This document shows positions 41,063 to 49,989 of a stretch of DNA of 64,000 nucleotides, in pieces. Both the position numbers and the translations under genes were made by a program. The notes under the pieces were generated by a model. The model had not been told where the DNA came from and ran no database searches. It saw nothing but the letters and a program-made list of their open reading frames with translations. The stretch comes from Amycolatopsis acididurans (GTDB lineage Bacteria > Actinomycetota > Actinomycetes > Mycobacteriales > Pseudonocardiaceae). How positions within the stretch are numbered: position 1 is the first letter of the stretch; every line of letters begins with the position of its first letter. Where the stretch lies: contig NZ_JAAXLS010000003.1 in NCBI RefSeq assembly GCF_012328925.1, forward strand, positions 124,001 through 188,000. The letters run 5' to 3'.

Positions 41063-42661
41063 ATGTCGAACACCGAAGCACCGATCCCGCGGCTGATCGG
41101 CCGCGGCATGACGATGGGCGATCAGCTCGCGCGGCACGCGCGCACGAAACCGGACCAGATCGCCTACACATTCGGCGAGCGCGATCTGTCCTACCGGGAA
41201 CTCGACCAGCGGGTGAGCCGCCTGGCCAACGCGCTGCGCGAGCGGGGCGTCCGCTACGGGGACCGCGTGGTGGCGCTCGGGCTCAACACGCTCGAGGTCA
41301 TCGAGACGTTCCTCGCGTCCACCCGGCTGGGCGCGATCTGCGTGCCCGTCAATTTCCGCCTGGTCGCCGACGAGATCGCCTACCTGCTCAGCGACAGCGG
41401 GGCGGCCGCCGCCGTCGTGCACGCGCCGCTCGCGCAGACCTTCGCGAAGGCGCGGGCCCAGGTGCCGGAGCTGACGACGTGCCTGGTGTACGGCGGCGAA
41501 GCCGAGGCGGGCGCGGAGGCGTACGAGGAGGTGCTGGCGGCCTCTTCGCCGGAGTTCGACGAGGAGACGGTGAACGAGTACGACGCCGCGTTCATCATGT
41601 ACACCTCCGGCACGACCGGGAAACCGAAGGGCGCGGTGCTGACCCACCACAACCTGCTGATGCACGCCTTCAGCAACATGGCCCACCTCGGCGTGCAACC
41701 CGGTGACAAGGTGTGGCTCGCGGCGGCGCCGTTGTTCCACATCGCCGGCCTGTCGGGCATGCTGCCGACCCTGCTGCTGGGCGGGCGCACCGTGTTGCTG
41801 CCCAGCGGGCAGTTCGACCCGGCGGCGACGGTCGAGCTGATGGAGCGCGAGCGGATCAGCGACGTGTTCCTCGTTCCGGCGCAGTGGCAGGCGATCGTCG
41901 ACACCCCTGGTGTGGCCGAGCGCAATCTGTCGTGCCTCGGCCGGATCTCGTGGGGCGCGGCCCCGGCGTCCACCACGCTCCTGCGGCGGATGATCGACAC
42001 GTTCCCGCAGGCCGAGGTGAGCACCGCGTTCGGGCAGACCGAATGCAGCCCGGTCACGACGCTGCTGCGCGGCGAGGACTCGATCCGCAAGATCGGCTCG
42101 GTCGGCACCCCGATGCTCAACGTCGAGGTGCGCGTCGTGGACGACGACATGAACGACGTGCCCCGCGGGGAGGTCGGCGAGATCGTCTACCGGAGCCCGA
42201 TGGTGATGAAGGAATACTGGAACAAGCCGAAGGAGACGGCGGAAGCCTTCCGCGGCGGCTGGTTCCACTCGGGCGACCTGGTGCGCGAGGACGAGGACGG
42301 GTACTACTTCGTCGTGGACCGCAAGAAGGACATGATCATCTCCGGTGGCGAGAACATCTACTGCGCCGAGGTGGAGAACGTCCTGGCCGCACACCCGAAG
42401 ATCGGCGAGGTGGCGCTGATCGGCATTCCCGACGAGAAATGGGGCGAGACACCGCTGGCCGTGATCAGCCCTCGCACGGGCGACGAGGCGCCCACCGCCG
42501 CCGAACTCAGCGAATGGTGCACCGACCGCCTGGCCAGGTACAAGCGCCCGAGGCACCTGGCGGTCGTGCCCGCACTCCCGAGGAACCCGAGCGGCAAGAT
42601 CCTCAAGACCGAACTCAGGGCGAGCCAGAAGGCCGGGAAGCTGGACATCACCAGCGCCTGA
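41063..42661 (+). CDS. Fatty-acid/carboxylate CoA ligase (FadD type)
   Basis: 532 aa. Complete ANL motifs: IMYTSGTTGKPKGAVLTH, WGAAPAS, AFGQTECSP, GDLVREDEDGYYFVVDRKKD, MIISGGENIYCAEVE and PRNPSGKILKTEL with the C-terminal catalytic Lys. It is a medium-length FadD3/FadD17-like ligase. It is monocistronic and divergent from the beta-oxidation operon; a repeat-containing gap of 142 bp separates it from the next operon. It has only weak sequence similarity to the ligase opposite, so the two probably take different acids. Confidence 0.92.
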   Translation: MSNTEAPIPRLIGRGMTMGDQLARHARTKPDQIAYTFGERDLSYRELDQRVSRLANALRERGVRYGDRVVALGLNTLEVIETFLASTRLGAICVPVNFRLVADEIAYLLSDSGAAAAVVHAPLAQTFAKARAQVPELTTCLVYGGEAEAGAEAYEEVLAASSPEFDEETVNEYDAAFIMYTSGTTGKPKGAVLTHHNLLMHAFSNMAHLGVQPGDKVWLAAAPLFHIAGLSGMLPTLLLGGRTVLLPSGQFDPAATVELMERERISDVFLVPAQWQAIVDTPGVAERNLSCLGRISWGAAPASTTLLRRMIDTFPQAEVSTAFGQTECSPVTTLLRGEDSIRKIGSVGTPMLNVEVRVVDDDMNDVPRGEVGEIVYRSPMVMKEYWNKPKETAEAFRGGWFHSGDLVREDEDGYYFVVDRKKDMIISGGENIYCAEVENVLAAHPKIGEVALIGIPDEKWGETPLAVISPRTGDEAPTAAELSEWCTDRLARYKRPRHLAVVPALPRNPSGKILKTELRASQKAGKLDITSA

Positions 42662-42671
42662 CCGGGGCACG

Positions 42672-42707
42672 AGGCGCGCCGGCGCGGGCAGGCGCGCCGG
42701 CGCGGGC
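42672..42707. repeat. Two perfect 18-bp GC-only tandem repeats
   Basis: AGGCGCGCCGGCGCGGGC occurs twice in direct succession, followed by a degenerate third start. It lies between the FadD gene end and the next promoter; each unit can form a small hairpin and may help termination. Confidence 0.45.
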
Positions 42708-42739
42708 AGCCGCGCCCGCGTCGCCACGCCGCGCCCGAG

Positions 42740-42768
42740 TTGACTTACCCGCCTGCCGTTCCTACAGT
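42740..42768 (+). promoter_or_regulatory. Promoter of the SDR-TetR-AtuA operon
   Basis: TTGACT (42740-42745) and TACAGT (42763-42768) are separated by 17 bp, a good housekeeping-type promoter. Transcription would start near 42775, just before the operator-like palindrome. Confidence 0.5.
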
Positions 42769-42776
42769 CGACCGTA

Positions 42777-42796
42777 CTTAGCGATCGATCAGTAAG
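42777..42796. promoter_or_regulatory. Operator-like palindrome of the SDR-TetR-AtuA operon
   Basis: CTTAGCGATCGATCAGTAAG: 16 of 20 positions are symmetric around GATCGATC. It lies between the predicted transcription start and the SDR start codon (42804). The TetR gene two positions downstream in the same operon is the obvious candidate to bind it. Confidence 0.55.
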
Positions 42797-42803
42797 GGGC
42801 CCG

Positions 42804-43532
42804 ATGACGGCGCTTTCCGCAGTGGTGACCGGGGCCTCGCGCGGTATCGGCCTGGCCATCGCACAGGCCCTCGCCGCGGACGGATACTGCCTGACACTCT
42901 CCGCGCGCAGGCCCGAGGGGCTCGAGCAGGCCGCCGGCGAACTCCGCGAGCGTACCGAAGTGCAGGCCGTCGCCGCGAACCTCGCGAGTGAGGACGACGT
43001 GCGGCGGCTCGCCGACGAGCACGCGCGGCGGTTCGACGGGCTCGATCTGCTGGTGCTCAACGCGGGTGTCGGCTTCAACGACCCGATCGCCGAGCAGCCG
43101 CTCAAGCAGTACGACCTGATGTTCAACGTCAACCTGCGTGCCCAGTTCATCCTGATCCAGCACGCACTGCCGCTGCTGCGCAAGAGCGCCGCCGCCAACC
43201 CCGAGCGTGGCGCGAAGGTCGTGGCGCTCGCGTCGATCACCGGCGTCGCCGCGGAGCCGAAGCTCGGCGTGTACGGCGCCACCAAGGCCGCGCTCATCTC
43301 CCTGTGCGAGACGCTCAACCTCGAAGAGTCCGGCCACGGCGTCACGGCCACAGCTCTGTCCCCCGGTTACGTCGACACCGACATGGCGGCCTGGAAACGC
43401 GACGAGATCAGCACGATGCTCAAGGCCCAGGACGTGGCCACGCTCGTCCAGGCCGTCTCGCGCCTGTCCGCGAACGCCGTGGTGCCCAACATCGTGCTCG
43501 CCCGCGCCGGCGACCAGCTCTGGCGGGCCTGA
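42804..43532 (+). CDS. Short-chain dehydrogenase/reductase
   Basis: 242 aa. Classical SDR: VVTGASRGIGLAIA (7-20) cofactor loop, LVLNAGVG, catalytic Ser in VVALASITGVA and YGATK (Tyr and Lys). The N-terminal SARRPEG suggests NADP(H). It oxidises or reduces a hydroxyl or keto group on an acyl or terpenoid substrate; the exact step is unknown. First gene of the operon; its TGA overlaps the ATG of the TetR gene (TGATG). The ribosome site AAGGGG is part of the operator half-site. Confidence 0.9.
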   Translation: MTALSAVVTGASRGIGLAIAQALAADGYCLTLSARRPEGLEQAAGELRERTEVQAVAANLASEDDVRRLADEHARRFDGLDLLVLNAGVGFNDPIAEQPLKQYDLMFNVNLRAQFILIQHALPLLRKSAAANPERGAKVVALASITGVAAEPKLGVYGATKAALISLCETLNLEESGHGVTATALSPGYVDTDMAAWKRDEISTMLKAQDVATLVQAVSRLSANAVVPNIVLARAGDQLWRA

Positions 43533-44128
43533 TGGCCAAGCACGACTGGCGCCGCTACGAGCCACTCGACCTGTCCCCCATTCTGACCCACGCGCTCGAC
43601 GCCTTCTACGAGCAAGGCTTTCACGGCACCGCGGTCCGCGACATCGCGCGCCGCGTCGGGGTCACCGTGCCGGCGCTGTACTACTACTACGAGAACAAGG
43701 AAGCCATCCTCGTCACGCTTCTGGAAACGGCCACCAACGACGTGGCCTGGCGCGCCTTCACCGCCGCCGAGGAAGGCGGGGACGCACCGGAAACCCGCTT
43801 CGCCAACGTGATCGAGGCGATCGTGCTGCACATGACCCACCGCGTGCGGCTCGCGTCGCTGGATTCCGAGCTGCGCTACCTGCAGCCCGCGAACCGCAAG
43901 CACTACGCGGTCACCCGCAAGAAGATCGAGAACCTGCTGACCGGCATCATCAACGACGGCGTGCGCACCGGGACCTTCACCGTCACCGACCCCGCCGAGA
44001 CCAGCCGCGCGCTGCTGGGCATGTGCCAGGCCATCGCCACGTGGTACCACGACAGCGGGCCGCTGCGCCCGGAGAAACTCGCCGAACGCTACGTCGACAT
44101 CGCCTCGAAGACCGTGGGACTCGCCTGA
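43532..44128 (+). CDS. TetR-family regulator inside the AtuA operon
   Basis: 198 aa. Helix-turn-helix at about 18-62 (ALDAFYEQGFHGTAVRDIAR, RVGVTVPALYYYYENKEAIL). The C-terminal domain resembles the KstR2-like group that senses acyl-CoA esters. Translationally coupled to the SDR gene and followed by the AtuA-like gene after 10 bp. Feedback through the operator at 42777-42796 would let a pathway acyl-CoA induce the operon. Confidence 0.88.
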   Translation: MAKHDWRRYEPLDLSPILTHALDAFYEQGFHGTAVRDIARRVGVTVPALYYYYENKEAILVTLLETATNDVAWRAFTAAEEGGDAPETRFANVIEAIVLHMTHRVRLASLDSELRYLQPANRKHYAVTRKKIENLLTGIINDGVRTGTFTVTDPAETSRALLGMCQAIATWYHDSGPLRPEKLAERYVDIASKTVGLA

Positions 44129-44138
44129 AGGGGTATCC

Positions 44139-45911
44139 ATGAACCGCCCGGTCCGCATCGCCAACTTCTCCGGCTATCTCGGTGACCGGTTCACGGCCAT
44201 CGACGAGGCGGTCGCCGGTGACCCGGTCGACGTGCTCGTCGGCGACTACCTGGCCGAGATCACGCTCGCCGCGCTGGCCGGCCGTCACCGCCAGAACCCG
44301 AAGCTGGGCTATGTCGAGTACTTCCTCGACCAGCTGCGCCCCAACCTCCGCGCGCTCGCCGAACGCGGCGTCAAGGTCGTCACCAACGCCGGCGGTTTCC
44401 ATCCCGAAGGACTCGCCGAGGCCGTCCGGGAACTCGCCGAAGCGGAAGGTGTGCGCGTCACCGTCGCCCACATCGAGGGCGACAACGTCATCTCCCGGCT
44501 CGCGACCTACGAGCGTGACGGGCACGCGCTGGAGAACCTCGACACCGGGCGGCCCCTGTCGTCCTGGGGCGTGGAACCGTTGGCGGCCAACGCTTATCTC
44601 GGCGGCTGGGGCATCGCGGCGGCCCTGGCCGAGGGCGCCGACATCGTGGTGTGCGGGCGCGTCACCGACGCTTCGCTGACCGCGGGCCCCGCCGCCTGGT
44701 GGCACGGCTGGTCGCGCACCGACTGGGACGCCCTCGCCGGGGCCGTCGCCGCCGGGCACATCATCGAATGCGGTTCGCAGGCCGTCGGCGGCAACTTCGC
44801 CGGGTTCACCCGGATCGCGAACATGCTCAAGCCCGGTTTCCCGATCGCCGAGATCGCCGCCGACGGCAGCAGCGTGATCACTAAGCACGCCCGCGACGGC
44901 GGCGAGGTCACCGTCGACACCGTCACCGCACAGCTGGTGTACGAGATCCAGGGACCGCGCTACCTCAACCCCGACGTCACCGTGCACCTGGACACGGTGC
45001 GCCTGAACCAGGAGGGCCGCGACCGCGTCGGGCTCTCGGCGGTGACCGGCTCGCCGCCGCCACCGACCACGAAGGTCGCGGTGTTCGGCCAGCTCGGCTA
45101 CTCGATCGTGAACACGGTCTTCGTCACCGCGCCCGAGGTGGACGCGAAGATCGACCTGATCCGCGCGCAGATCTCCCAGGACCTGCCCGGGGGCGTCGCG
45201 CTCGATGTCACCAGGATCGGCAGTGCCACGACCGATCCCGAAACCCAGTGGGACGCCACCGTCGCGCTGCGCGTCATGGCGACCGCGAAGGACCGGGCGG
45301 CACTGGTCGAGCTCAATCTGTCCGGGCGCCTGCTCAGCCTGTACCTGCAAAGCATCCCGGGCTTCTACCACGACGGCGGCGCCAGCATGGCGGGCTCGCC
45401 GCGGCCGCGCATCGACTACTGGCCCGCGCTGCTGCCCCTGTCCGTCGTGGACCACCGCGTCGTGCTGCCCGGCGGCAAGACCATCGAGGTCTCCGCGCCG
45501 GAGCAGACCGGCATCCAACCACAACCGGTGCATCCCGAGCCCGCGGAAACCGGTGCCGTGCGGCGGACTCGCCGCGCACCGCTGGGCGCGGTCGCCTACG
45601 CCCGCAGTGGCGACAAGGGCGGCAACTCCAACGTCGGGGTCTGGACGCCGGACGAGCGCGCGTGGCCGTGGCTGCGGGACACGCTGTCCACAATGGAGCT
45701 TCGCAGGCTGCTGCCGGAGGTCAAGGACCTCGACATCGTGCGGCACGAGTTCCCGCACCTGCGCGCGGTGCATTTCGTGCTGCGCGGCCTGCTCGGCACG
45801 GGCGGTTCGTCGAACCTGCGGGTCGACCAGGTCGGCAAGGCCGTCGGCGAGTACCTGCGCGCCAAGCACCTGCCGATCCCCGAGGAGCTGCTGACCGATG
45901 TCGCTGACTGA
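44139..45911 (+). CDS. AtuA-family (DUF1446) protein with fused C-terminal AtuA-like domain
   Basis: 590 aa. Residues 1 to about 450 are the AtuA_N/DUF1446 domain (IANFSGYLGDRFTAIDEAV, NAGGFHPEGLAEAV, VVCGRVTDASLTAGPAAWWH, ECGSQAVGGNFAGFT). Residues about 490-590 form the small AtuA-like domain (YARSGDKGGNSNVGVWTPDE, HFVLRGLLGTGGSSNLRVDQ). In Pseudomonas AtuA is needed for acyclic terpenoid (citronellol/geraniol) catabolism, but its biochemical role remains unclear. Here it shares an operon with a CoA-transferase and SDR, without the geranyl-CoA carboxylase genes, so the substrate may differ. Confidence 0.88.
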   Translation: MNRPVRIANFSGYLGDRFTAIDEAVAGDPVDVLVGDYLAEITLAALAGRHRQNPKLGYVEYFLDQLRPNLRALAERGVKVVTNAGGFHPEGLAEAVRELAEAEGVRVTVAHIEGDNVISRLATYERDGHALENLDTGRPLSSWGVEPLAANAYLGGWGIAAALAEGADIVVCGRVTDASLTAGPAAWWHGWSRTDWDALAGAVAAGHIIECGSQAVGGNFAGFTRIANMLKPGFPIAEIAADGSSVITKHARDGGEVTVDTVTAQLVYEIQGPRYLNPDVTVHLDTVRLNQEGRDRVGLSAVTGSPPPPTTKVAVFGQLGYSIVNTVFVTAPEVDAKIDLIRAQISQDLPGGVALDVTRIGSATTDPETQWDATVALRVMATAKDRAALVELNLSGRLLSLYLQSIPGFYHDGGASMAGSPRPRIDYWPALLPLSVVDHRVVLPGGKTIEVSAPEQTGIQPQPVHPEPAETGAVRRTRRAPLGAVAYARSGDKGGNSNVGVWTPDERAWPWLRDTLSTMELRRLLPEVKDLDIVRHEFPHLRAVHFVLRGLLGTGGSSNLRVDQVGKAVGEYLRAKHLPIPEELLTDVAD

Positions 45912-47370
45912 CCGAGTCGCGAAGGCGGTCGCCAACCCCGCCACCACCGACGAGTTCGAGCCCGGCGCGGAACTGGCCGACGTGCTTGCCGGCATCGGGA
46001 TGAGCCCGGCCGACACGGGCGGTGAGATCACCTTCCGCGGCGCCGATCCGGTGGTGCCCAGCACCCTGCGCCTCGGCGGTGCCTCCGCCATCGCGCTCGC
46101 CGCGAAGTCCGCCGCGATCGCCAAGCTCTGGCGACTGCGCGGCGGCGAGGGCCAGGACATCGCCGTCGACCTGCGGTCCGCGCCGCATCGCCTGTGCCCG
46201 TTCTACGACCGCACCTGGGAACTGCTCAACGGCTATCCCGGCGGCTCACCGGCCAATCCCAGCCAGGCACTCGGTTTCCGGTTCTACCGCACCGCCGACG
46301 ACCGCTGGATGATGCCGCTCAACCCGTACCCGAAAATCAAGATGGCCGCGCAGAAACTGCTCGGCGTGCCCGAGGACGCCGAGGCCGTGGCCACCGCGAT
46401 CAGCCGCTGGCGCGGGCTGGATCTGGAGAACGCCGCGGTCGAGGCCGGTGCGGTGCTGCCGATGCTGCGCACCGCGGAGGAACTGCTCGCCGAGGCGCAC
46501 TACCGCGAGGTGCTCGCGGACATGCCGTTGATCGAGATCACCAAGATCGGCGAGTCCGAACCGGAACCGCTACCCGAGGGCGCGCCTGATCCGCTCTCCG
46601 GCGTGCGGGCGCTGGGCATGGGCCATGTCATCGCGGGCGCCGGGGTGGGCCGCGCGCTCGCCCTGCACGGCGCGGACGTGCTGAACCTGTGGCGCCCCAA
46701 CGAGATCGAGCACGACGTCACCTACATCACGGCGAACGTGGGCGTGCGCTCGGCCACGGTCGACCCGTATGCGCACGGGCAGCGGATCCGGGACCTGCTC
46801 GCGGGTGCGGACGTCTTCTACGCCAACCGCCGTCCCGGTTATCTGGCGAAGATCGGACTGTCCGAACAGGACGCCGCGGAGCTGCGGCCGGGCATCGTGC
46901 ACGCCACCGCGTCGCTCAACGGGCGCACCGGCCCGTGGGCCGGCCGCGTCGGCTTCGATCAGTCGGCGGGCAGCCTCGCCGGGATGATGCACCTGGAGGG
47001 CGACGGCATCCGGCCTGCCCTGCCGCCGATCCTGGTGGTCAACGACTACATCGTGTCCTGGCTGATGGCCGCCGGGGTCGTGGAGGCGCTGGCCCGCCGG
47101 GCGCGCGAGGGCGGCAGCTACCGGGTGCACGTGTCGCTGACACGCGCGGCGCTGTGGATTCTCAGCATGGGCGTGTTCGACAAGACCTACGCCACCGAAA
47201 TCGCCGGCACCGGCGAGGAACACGCTTATCTCGATCCGGAAACCTTCACGGCTTCGACCCCGCTGGGCGAGTACCAGGGCGTCACCGATCAGGTCCACAT
47301 GTCGCGCACGCCGGGCCGCTACCCGTTCACGCTGGTGCCGCGCGGTTCGTCGAAAGCGGAATGGCGGTGA
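45898..47370 (+). CDS. CaiB/BaiF family III CoA-transferase
   Basis: 490 aa, overlapping the AtuA-like gene by 14 bp. It has the family III fold: a DPLSGVRALGMGHVIAGAGV block with the nucleotide-like CoA-binding loop, RPGYLAKIGLSEQDAAELRP, VHATASLNGRTGPWAGRVGF and ILVVNDYIVSWLMAAGVVEA. The N-terminal 190 residues are an extra partial CaiB-like domain, so this is a longer, two-domain variant. It would transfer CoA between carboxylic acids without ATP, activating the operon's substrate. The ribosome site lies within the AtuA coding sequence. Confidence 0.88.
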   Translation: MSLTDRVAKAVANPATTDEFEPGAELADVLAGIGMSPADTGGEITFRGADPVVPSTLRLGGASAIALAAKSAAIAKLWRLRGGEGQDIAVDLRSAPHRLCPFYDRTWELLNGYPGGSPANPSQALGFRFYRTADDRWMMPLNPYPKIKMAAQKLLGVPEDAEAVATAISRWRGLDLENAAVEAGAVLPMLRTAEELLAEAHYREVLADMPLIEITKIGESEPEPLPEGAPDPLSGVRALGMGHVIAGAGVGRALALHGADVLNLWRPNEIEHDVTYITANVGVRSATVDPYAHGQRIRDLLAGADVFYANRRPGYLAKIGLSEQDAAELRPGIVHATASLNGRTGPWAGRVGFDQSAGSLAGMMHLEGDGIRPALPPILVVNDYIVSWLMAAGVVEALARRAREGGSYRVHVSLTRAALWILSMGVFDKTYATEIAGTGEEHAYLDPETFTASTPLGEYQGVTDQVHMSRTPGRYPFTLVPRGSSKAEWR

Positions 47371-48194
47371 TCACCAAGGGCAGCCCGGCGTGGAGGTACT
47401 TCGGCGACTTCCGCGGCGGCCTGCTCGCCGGGCAGGTGCTGGTGCTGCAGGTGGCGCATCCGGTGGTCGCGGCCGGGGTGCGTGATCACTCGAACTACAC
47501 CGAGGATCCGTGGACGCGGCTCATGCGCACCGCGGCGTCGCTGTCGATCTACGTCTACGGCGGTCCCGAGGCGGCCCAGTACGAGGCCGACCGGCTGCGC
47601 GAGGTGCACCGCCAGTTCCGTGGAACGCGCGAGGACGGGCGCCCCTACTCGGCGCTGGACCCGCACGCCTACGCCTGGGTGCACGCGACGCTGGTGCAGC
47701 TCGCCGTCGACGCGCAACGGTTCTACGGCCGCGAGATCGCGCCCGGCGACCTCGAGGTGTACTACGCGCAGATGCGCGAAGTAGGGTGGATGCTGGGCAT
47801 CAAGGACCACCATATGCCGCCGGACTGGGCGTCGTTTCGCACCTACTACGACGAGACGATCGCCGGTTTCGCACACAACGGCACGATCGGCACGCTGTTC
47901 GACACGATCGCGGCGGTACCCAAACCGGTCGCCTGGCTGCCGGATGCCATTTGGAACCGGCTGGCCGGCGCCCAGGGGCGGCTGCAGATGTTCCTCATCG
48001 CCGCCACGCTGCCACCTGTCCTGCGCGAGCGTGTCGGTCTGCAGTGGACGGACCGGCGCCAGCGCAGCTTCGACCGGTTCCGCGCGGTCGTTCGGGTCGC
48101 GGGCACGCTCGTGCCGCCCACCCTGCGATCGGCCCACGTGCGGGGGCTGGCGGCGCTCAACGTCTGGTACCGGGGCCGCGTCGCCGCCGGGTGA
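47361..48194 (+). CDS. MpaB-family (DUF2236) oxygenase-like protein, first copy
   Basis: 277 aa; ATG 47361 overlaps the CoA-transferase stop by 10 bp. DUF2236 signature: FRGGLLAGQVLVLQVAHPVV with the likely heme-ligand His, WVHATLVQLAVDAQRFYG and a C-terminal helical region. Relatives include the latex-clearing protein Lcp and MpaB, heme or metal oxygenases that cleave isoprenoid chains. This is attractive beside an AtuA-like terpenoid gene. It is the last gene of the operon and points toward the mce operon end. Confidence 0.85.
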   Translation: MAVITKGSPAWRYFGDFRGGLLAGQVLVLQVAHPVVAAGVRDHSNYTEDPWTRLMRTAASLSIYVYGGPEAAQYEADRLREVHRQFRGTREDGRPYSALDPHAYAWVHATLVQLAVDAQRFYGREIAPGDLEVYYAQMREVGWMLGIKDHHMPPDWASFRTYYDETIAGFAHNGTIGTLFDTIAAVPKPVAWLPDAIWNRLAGAQGRLQMFLIAATLPPVLRERVGLQWTDRRQRSFDRFRAVVRVAGTLVPPTLRSAHVRGLAALNVWYRGRVAAG

Positions 48195-48241
48195 GTAGTG
48201 GCGCCCGCTTCAGGAGCTTCCCGCGCACCGATCCCGGGCTC

Positions 48242-48811
48242 TCACAGCAGGTTGATCTCGTCCAGGCGCCAGTCGTCGCCGGACTTGACCAGGTGCAGGC
48301 GCATCCGGCTGCGGTCGACGCGCGGGTCCTTGAGGCTGGTGTTGGTGATGGTCTGGTCGACGAACGCGAGCACGACGGCATGCGTCTCGTCGGAGGCGGT
48401 GACCGCGGCGTCGAGCACCGTGCCCTGCGAGGTCGCCTGGTACTGCTTGATCAGCTCCGTGAGCGACTGTGAGGCGTTGCGGTAGTCGGCGGCGAACTTA
48501 TCCGTCGAATGCGACACGACCTCGTCCAGGTTGGCGGTCGGGTTGCGGTAGTCGTAGGTCGCGATGGCGATCGCGTAGCGTTTGCCCGCGTCCAGCGCGG
48601 AAGTGCGTGCCTCATCCATTGTGGACGCCTGCGAGATCCGGAGCCAGGCGAACACGCCACCGGCCGCGAGCACGCAGAACACGACCACCGCGGCCAGGAT
48701 CCGGCGCAGCACCGTGCGCCGCCGCCGGGGTGGCGGGGTCGCTTCCGGTTCCTCGCCGGACTCGCCGGTGTCGCGCGGGACCGGTGAGGGTTTGGTTTCG
48801 ACACTGGTCAT
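48242..48811 (-). CDS. Mce-associated membrane protein
   Basis: 189 aa. A Pro/Glu-rich cytoplasmic N-terminus with RRRRTVLRR precedes one transmembrane helix (ILAAVVVFCVLAAGGVFAWL, about 38-57) and a VirB8-like extracytoplasmic domain (ALDAGKRYAIAIATYDYRNP, DEVVSHSTDKFAADYRNASQ). Mas proteins are regularly encoded after mceF and stabilise the Mce transporter. Only one copy is here, where many operons have two or more. Its ATG touches the mceF stop (1-bp overlap). A copy of the 11-bp palindrome (TCCATTGTGGA, 48615-48625) lies within it. Confidence 0.88.
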   Translation of the reverse strand: MTSVETKPSPVPRDTGESGEEPEATPPPRRRRTVLRRILAAVVVFCVLAAGGVFAWLRISQASTMDEARTSALDAGKRYAIAIATYDYRNPTANLDEVVSHSTDKFAADYRNASQSLTELIKQYQATSQGTVLDAAVTASDETHAVVLAFVDQTITNTSLKDPRVDRSRMRLHLVKSGDDWRLDEINLL

Positions 48812-49989
48812 CAGGGGGTCCCCTTTCCTTGTGTGCCTTGCAGGAGCAGCGAGTACCAGGACCGGGGCCCCAGCACGCTCGGGTCACCGGTGGTGCCCTC
48901 ATCGCCGCCGACGGCCGCGGTGCCGGCGGGGCGGGGCGCGTTGGCGGCGCCGCGTTGTTCGAGATCGGGCACGTTCCCGGGACAGTTCCACGACGTCTGC
49001 GCCTGCCGCGGCCCGGTGTCGGTGGCCGGGCGCCGCTGGGTCGCGTAGTAGCACGCGGGCCCCTGGCTGGCGACGAGGTAGAAGTTCGCGACCCCGTCCT
49101 TCTCGATGCCCGCCAGGCCCTGCAGCGTGTCCGGCACCGTCACCAGCAGTTCGTTGAGTGCGGCATCGCGGCTGACGAGTACCTGGCTGGTGCTCACGAG
49201 ATTGGCGAGCATGGTGGCGACCGCGGGCTGTGCCTGGCGCAGCATCGGCAGCACGGTGCCGGCCAATGGCGGCGCCTGCTCCAGCACCGAGGTCACGGCC
49301 GGGGTCTGCCCGCGCAGGGTGTCGGTCAGCTGCCGCAGGTCCGACGTCACGCGCGGAATGTCCATAGTGGAGAACACCTTGGTGCCGGCGACCAGGTTCA
49401 GCAGCGTGGGCTGGTTGCGTTCCAGCGCGTCCAGCAGGGGCCCGGCGCTGTTCAGGATCGCCTGCAGATCCCCGGTGCTGCCGGACAGCGCGGTGGCCAC
49501 CTCGTTGGCCACGGTCGCCACGTCGCGCGTGTCGATGGTGCTCGCGAGGTCGGAGAAGTGCTGCAGCAGCGTTTCCAGCGGCAAGGGACGGCTCGTGTTC
49601 TCGCTGGCGATGACGCTGCCGTCGTGAAGGTAGGGCCCGCGGTCGTCGGCGGGCCGCAGGTCGAGGTTGAACAGGGCCATCGGGGTTTGCATGCTGACCA
49701 CGGCGCGGCTGGATGCCGGGATCCGCACGCCCTGGCGCAGGCTCAGCTCGACCGCGACACCCTCGGGCACGATCCGGGTGGCCGACACCGTCCCGACCGA
49801 CACGCCGCGGTAGGTCACCGCGGACGTCGGCGTGATCCCGCCGGTTTCGGGCATGCGCACGGTGACGTGGTAGCTGCCGCCGATGGGGTTCGCGGCGAAG
49901 ACCCGCAGCCCGACGTAGGCGGTGCAGGCGACGGCGACGACGGCGAACAACACGAGCTGCACGATGGTGGAGCGGGAGAGGCCGCGCAT
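48811..49989 (-). CDS. mceF: MceF-type MCE protein
   Basis: 392 aa. One N-terminal transmembrane helix (IVQLVLFAVVAVACTAYVGL), then the MlaD/MCE domain (YHVTVRMPETGGITPTSAVT, RGVSVGTVSATRIVPEGVAV) and a long helical Mce tail domain with a low-complexity Pro/Gly/Ala C-terminus. Six Mce proteins are thought to form a hexameric tube across the cell envelope that shuttles lipids or sterols to the YrbE permease. Overlaps both neighbours by one base. Confidence 0.92.
   Translation of the reverse strand: MRGLSRSTIVQLVLFAVVAVACTAYVGLRVFAANPIGGSYHVTVRMPETGGITPTSAVTYRGVSVGTVSATRIVPEGVAVELSLRQGVRIPASSRAVVSMQTPMALFNLDLRPADDRGPYLHDGSVIASENTSRPLPLETLLQHFSDLASTIDTRDVATVANEVATALSGSTGDLQAILNSAGPLLDALERNQPTLLNLVAGTKVFSTMDIPRVTSDLRQLTDTLRGQTPAVTSVLEQAPPLAGTVLPMLRQAQPAVATMLANLVSTSQVLVSRDAALNELLVTVPDTLQGLAGIEKDGVANFYLVASQGPACYYATQRRPATDTGPRQAQTSWNCPGNVPDLEQRGAANAPRPAGTAAVGGDEGTTGDPSVLGPRSWYSLLLQGTQGKGTP

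Noticed and set aside
40985-43351. 788-codon minus-strand open frame over the FadD and SDR genes
   Set aside because: Its composition is that of an antisense shadow; both plus-strand genes have complete catalytic motifs.
43983-46160. 725-codon minus-strand open frame over AtuA and CoA-transferase genes
   Set aside because: Shadow of well-supported plus-strand genes.
48195-48241. Terminator between the convergent MpaB-family and Mce-associated genes
   Set aside because: The 47-bp gap has no stem comparable to the hairpins at 25612, 59188 and 61604.
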